Part shown: one piece after another, positions 53,754 through 56,747 of the stretch | Position numbering within the stretch: the stretch's first letter is position 1 | How the letters are laid out: each line of letters starts with the position of its first letter | Assembly (NCBI GenBank): GCA_018971525.1 | Contig: JAGXAR010000022.1 | Location: forward strand, 1-56,747 | Direction of reading: 5' to 3' | From: Nitrospirota bacterium | Lineage (GTDB): Bacteria; Nitrospirota; Nitrospiria; Nitrospirales; Nitrospiraceae | DNA length: 56,747 bases | Notes under the pieces: generated by a model | What the model was told of the DNA's origin: nothing | Databases searched by the model: none | The model's input: only the letters and a program-made list of their open reading frames with translations | Program-made: the position numbers and the translations under genes

Positions 53754-54620
53754 TCACCCTTCGCGCAGTTGCACTGCCAGAGGTTCCCAGGAAAATATGC
53801 CGTCAAGGTAGGCATGGCCGTTCGGGGTAGTGGCGACGAGTTCAATGGATTCATACACGCTGATCGTCGTGCCGCTGCCGGCCGAGGCGGAGACTTGCAG
53901 CGTCAATGCCGCGCTCGGCGCGCATGACGCAATGTCCTGATGCGTCCGCAATTGTTTTGGCGAGGCGAGGAGATTCACGAACTGGGCGGGCGGCGCCTGG
54001 CGAAACTCGCCGTCATAGGTCACCCACAGCCTCGCGGCGGCCGACACATGGGCGTACCACTCGTCTCCGACCGCGTTTGCCTCGACCCAATTAAACAGGG
54101 TGTTCACCCGCGACATGATCGACACCGTCGTCGGTTCCAACGAGGCGGGAATCTGCAGCAGGGTCATGTAGCCCGCGTGGACATACCCGAGCGTATCCCA
54201 GAGCGAAGGATTCGCCCCGACGCGAGCCTGGACTGACTTATTCGGCAGCACATGCTCCACGTAGTGGGGATTTGCAGCAAGCCTGAGATAGTGCGTGTCT
54301 TCAAGGTATTTGATCTGATCGAGCTTGCACAGTGTTTCATCCCGATCGCCGAATCCGATGGTGTTCGGCGCCGAGACACTATCCGCTCCGGTAAAGATCA
54401 GCTTGCTCCAGCCGATCGGCGCAATGCAGCTGGCACTCGCCGACCCGTTCAGCTTCTCCAGCACCCCCATACGGCTCTTGATGTCGCTGAAGACCGACTC
54501 CAGCCCTTCCTTCGTTCCACGAACCCGTTCGACCAGAAGAGTCTTTTCGAGCTTCCGTTGTTCTTCGAGTTGCCGCACAAACGAGACTGTCTGCCGATCG
54601 AGTTCCAACACTGGTGCCAT
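53754..54620 (-). CDS. protein of unknown function
   Basis: 288 residues from the ATG at 54620 (AAGGGGG upstream; a longer frame to 54683 is unsupported). No signal peptide. The N-terminal 60 residues are helical and charged, possibly coiled coil (VSFVRQLEEQRKLEKTLLVERV), then a mixed domain with SCIAPIGWSKLIFTGADSVSAP and DQIKYLEDTHYLRLAANPHYVEHVLP, Trp-rich middle strands (NTLFNWVEANAVGDEWYAHV, RLWVTYDG) and a beta-rich end (ALTLQVSASAGSGTTISVYESIELV). I do not recognise the family. It follows the DNA polymerase gene by 156 bases on the same strand; a link is unproven. Confidence 0.7.
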   Translation of the reverse strand: MAPVLELDRQTVSFVRQLEEQRKLEKTLLVERVRGTKEGLESVFSDIKSRMGVLEKLNGSASASCIAPIGWSKLIFTGADSVSAPNTIGFGDRDETLCKLDQIKYLEDTHYLRLAANPHYVEHVLPNKSVQARVGANPSLWDTLGYVHAGYMTLLQIPASLEPTTVSIMSRVNTLFNWVEANAVGDEWYAHVSAAARLWVTYDGEFRQAPPAQFVNLLASPKQLRTHQDIASCAPSAALTLQVSASAGSGTTISVYESIELVATTPNGHAYLDGIFSWEPLAVQLREG

Positions 54621-54776
54621 CGGATCCCCCTTTTCATGTAAAACCCTCTCCAGCGCACATGGAAGCCACGGGGAGATCAGCAAGAGGGATGCCCCTCCTA
54701 ACCCCGCGCAAACTGGCTCTGGATAAAGGCTAGCTGAAGGCAGGCACCGACTGGAAGCACAGGTTTGAACGACCAG

Positions 54777-56747
54777 CTACGCCTCCAATGATAGGTTGGC
54801 TTGGTCGCCATCGAGCAAGCCCTGCGCAGCGCGGTTGGCAGGATCGGTAGATTCGTTCAGCGAGGTCGCCGTCACGCCCAAGGGCGTCAATAGCACGAGG
54901 GCTGCCTTCAGAAGCAGGTTGTCATAGGCCAAGATGTCATAGCTCCAGGTCCCATCGAGTCCAGCCACAGCCCGCACACGGTCAGTAGGACAGGCCGCAT
55001 CGGCATCCGTAATGATGTAGTGAATCGTGTCCCCCGCTTGCAGTGGAACGCCCCGAGCCAGCAATTCCTGCGCGGCAATCATCGACAAGGTCTGATGGCG
55101 ATAGGTCTGCGGCTCTTTCGAGAGCGATTTCGTGATGGCCAGTTCCTCAACGGTGGCGTGACCATCTTGGAGATAGCGCCGATAGATACGGACGATCTCT
55201 GCTGCCTGCGGAATCTGTTTGCGCAACTCGGCCAGCGTCCGCGCCTCACTCAGGCAGCGCAGCATCTCCGCTTGCGCCCGCTTGACGAGTTGCGGCGCAT
55301 CGCTCCGGCGTAGTTCGATACCGCGCACTTTCATCCCGCCATGCTCGAACAGCCCGACGAACTGGTTCGGCACCGGCATCTTGGGATTCACGCGCGAGGG
55401 CAGGAAACCGATCCAGCGATAGATCCCTTCCACGTTGATCGGCAGTCCTGTCTCCTCCGTGATGACCTGCGCGAGGGCGTCATAATCGGCCCGACCTGCA
55501 CCGGGTTTGATGAGCCAGAGCGAATCGACGATCGCGTGGAGCATGCGGTAGCCGCGGCGCTCCGCAATCTCTTTCGCCTGCAGCAAAATATCGCGGCTGT
55601 AGGCCGTGACCGATTCGTGCGCTTCGATCCGACCGAACCGGGCATTCTTGTATCCCAAATAACCGAACGAGACGACAAGCAGCCACTTGAGCGCCGTTTG
55701 CCGTTGATCGAGCACGACCCTCGCCGCCGGCTGTGTCGCAGCGGCCAGGAGCCGTTTGTACCGCGCGCGCTTGTCGAGCAACGGGGCCAGCGTGCGAGGC
55801 ACCAATCCCCGGCGATGGCGGCAGGTGTGATGGCCGATCTCCGGCACCCGCGCGGCCGGCTCGGCGCGGCAGCACCGGCAATTGACCGTCTCGGGCGAGA
55901 TGTTGAAACGCGTCATGATGGAGGGGTACATCGAGGAGAAATCCAGCTCGCCGACCTGTTCGTGATAGCCGATGATCGGCGCGAACACCAATCCTCCTTG
56001 ATCGGTTTGCAGCAACTCGAGCGCGGATTTGAAGGCTTCCGGCTCCTGCTTCCGATAGGGAATCAGCAGGCCGTCGCGACAAGCCGTTTCGAGCTGCATC
56101 GAGGTGATCCCCGTCCCTGTCGTCGTGCGGGCCATCTGTTGCAAATCGACCTTCGCGACACGGGCCTGTTCGATGAGCCCGGCCAGACCCGTTTCCGCCA
56201 GCGCAAAGGAATTGTGCCGATCGAGGTGCAACCGTCCCGATAACGTGCGGGCACCGGCATGGGACAGGATGCGGCCATACGAAAAATACGAATGGGGTTT
56301 CCTGGTACCGACGGATCGATGGGGATCGCGGTTCAGCGCGAGCGGGATGCGCAGCCGATCCGCCATGGTCATGAGACGAGGCAGAAGATAGGAGTCGCCC
56401 CAGTCCGTCAATAGAATGTCAGGGTCCTCTCGCACGAGCAGCTGGTTGAGGCGCTGGATCACCTCGGCATCATCGCCCTCCAACACACGCTCCTCCCCCT
56501 CCATCCGCACCACGAGCGAGCCACGCTCCCCATGATTCGGGTTGGGCAACGGATTATCCGGCGACAGTTCCATGATCGCGAGCGGAGGGAGACCATAGCC
56601 CGTGTCCCAGGGAGACTCCAGCGCCTGAATCGACTGAATCCGGCCTGCGGCTGTGAGGTTCGCTTCGCAATGGACGAGAGGAAAGAGCTGCCGGTCGTAA
56701 AAATAGCGCTGCGGCAGCGACACATCCACGTGAAAGAACTGCGCGTC
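54777..56747 (-). CDS. family-B DNA polymerase, partial (5' end beyond the window)
   Basis: 656 codons visible; the frame stays open to the right edge, so the start is missing. Palm motif A is ELDFSSMYPSIMTRF, followed by a cysteine-rich insert (VNCRCCRAEPAARVPEIGHH then TC) and GLVPRTLAPLLDKRARYKRLL; motif B is LKWLLVVSFGYLGYKNARFG; motif C reads AIVDSLWLI where typical family-B enzymes have DTDS, so the first Asp is replaced but the second is kept. The 3'-5' exonuclease region looks degenerate: IMELSPDNP where Asp-Ile-Glu is expected and TDWGDSYLLPRL at the second motif. It is probably a specialised, non-replicative polymerase without proofreading. No neighbouring replication or repair gene is seen. 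Confidence 0.85.
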   Translation of the reverse strand, partial: DAQFFHVDVSLPQRYFYDRQLFPLVHCEANLTAAGRIQSIQALESPWDTGYGLPPLAIMELSPDNPLPNPNHGERGSLVVRMEGEERVLEGDDAEVIQRLNQLLVREDPDILLTDWGDSYLLPRLMTMADRLRIPLALNRDPHRSVGTRKPHSYFSYGRILSHAGARTLSGRLHLDRHNSFALAETGLAGLIEQARVAKVDLQQMARTTTGTGITSMQLETACRDGLLIPYRKQEPEAFKSALELLQTDQGGLVFAPIIGYHEQVGELDFSSMYPSIMTRFNISPETVNCRCCRAEPAARVPEIGHHTCRHRRGLVPRTLAPLLDKRARYKRLLAAATQPAARVVLDQRQTALKWLLVVSFGYLGYKNARFGRIEAHESVTAYSRDILLQAKEIAERRGYRMLHAIVDSLWLIKPGAGRADYDALAQVITEETGLPINVEGIYRWIGFLPSRVNPKMPVPNQFVGLFEHGGMKVRGIELRRSDAPQLVKRAQAEMLRCLSEARTLAELRKQIPQAAEIVRIYRRYLQDGHATVEELAITKSLSKEPQTYRHQTLSMIAAQELLARGVPLQAGDTIHYIITDADAACPTDRVRAVAGLDGTWSYDILAYDNLLLKAALVLLTPLGVTATSLNESTDPANRAAQGLLDGDQANLSLEA

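Overview
The window is about 56.7 kb of moderately GC-rich bacterial chromosome. Gene content and order (rimP-nusA-infB-ylxP-rbfA-truB-rpsO-pnp-M16 protease; a citramalate/threonine biosynthesis operon with a phosphoglycerate-mutase-like gene instead of thrB; many exported proteins of no recognised family) fit a Nitrospirota bacterium, most likely Nitrospira-like. That placement is inference from gene content; there is no rRNA here to confirm it. Almost everything is chromosomal core or lineage-specific DNA. I see no prophage, IS element, CRISPR array or plasmid genes.

Layout, left to right. 1-325: no convincing gene, but a dense set of hairpins closed by a 9-bp stem (candidate structured RNA). 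326-4598 (minus): minor pseudopilins PilX/PilW/PilV/FimT-like and the prepilin peptidase. 4820-5101 (plus): a short GerE-type DNA-binding protein with a basic tail. 5088-9753 (minus): rlmB, cysS, a DedA protein, surE, tRNA-Pro(GGG), a MerR-family regulator and IHF-alpha. 9891-17683 (minus): alaC-like aminotransferase, hom, thrC, apgM-like, lysC, cimA, a tight operon for aspartate-family and citramalate-derived amino acids with a good promoter. 17969-23975 (plus): pdxJ, nnr, tsaE, lapA-like, mutS. 24031-25264 (minus): two small exported proteins of unknown function. 25613-35472 (minus): the transcription/translation operon from rimP down to an M16 protease. 35590-37700 (minus): D-amino-acid aminotransferase, a chagasin-like small protein, a Rieske ferredoxin and a DUF192 protein. 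37907-39364: an Alvin-type ferredoxin, a small exported protein and an exported cupredoxin, separated by strong terminators. 39625-43171: a fused membrane/spermidine-synthase-like protein, a CBS-domain protein and UDP-glucose dehydrogenase.

43181-49926 (minus) is the most unusual part: a probable seven-gene operon that starts with an exported alkaline-phosphatase-fold protein lacking its metal ligands, then a small exported protein, then five consecutive HEAT-repeat proteins, four of which end in the same short motif. It is followed by two exported LPP20/coiled-coil proteins (plus strand), an alpha/beta-hydrolase-like protein without its catalytic serine that sits between two copies of an inverted-repeat intergenic element, an unrecognised protein, and a family-B DNA polymerase that runs off the right edge.

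A recurring theme is enzyme folds with degraded active sites: the apgM-like protein in the threonine operon, the phosphatase-like protein heading the HEAT operon, and the hydrolase-like protein. These were judged by eye from remembered family motifs and need alignment to confirm.
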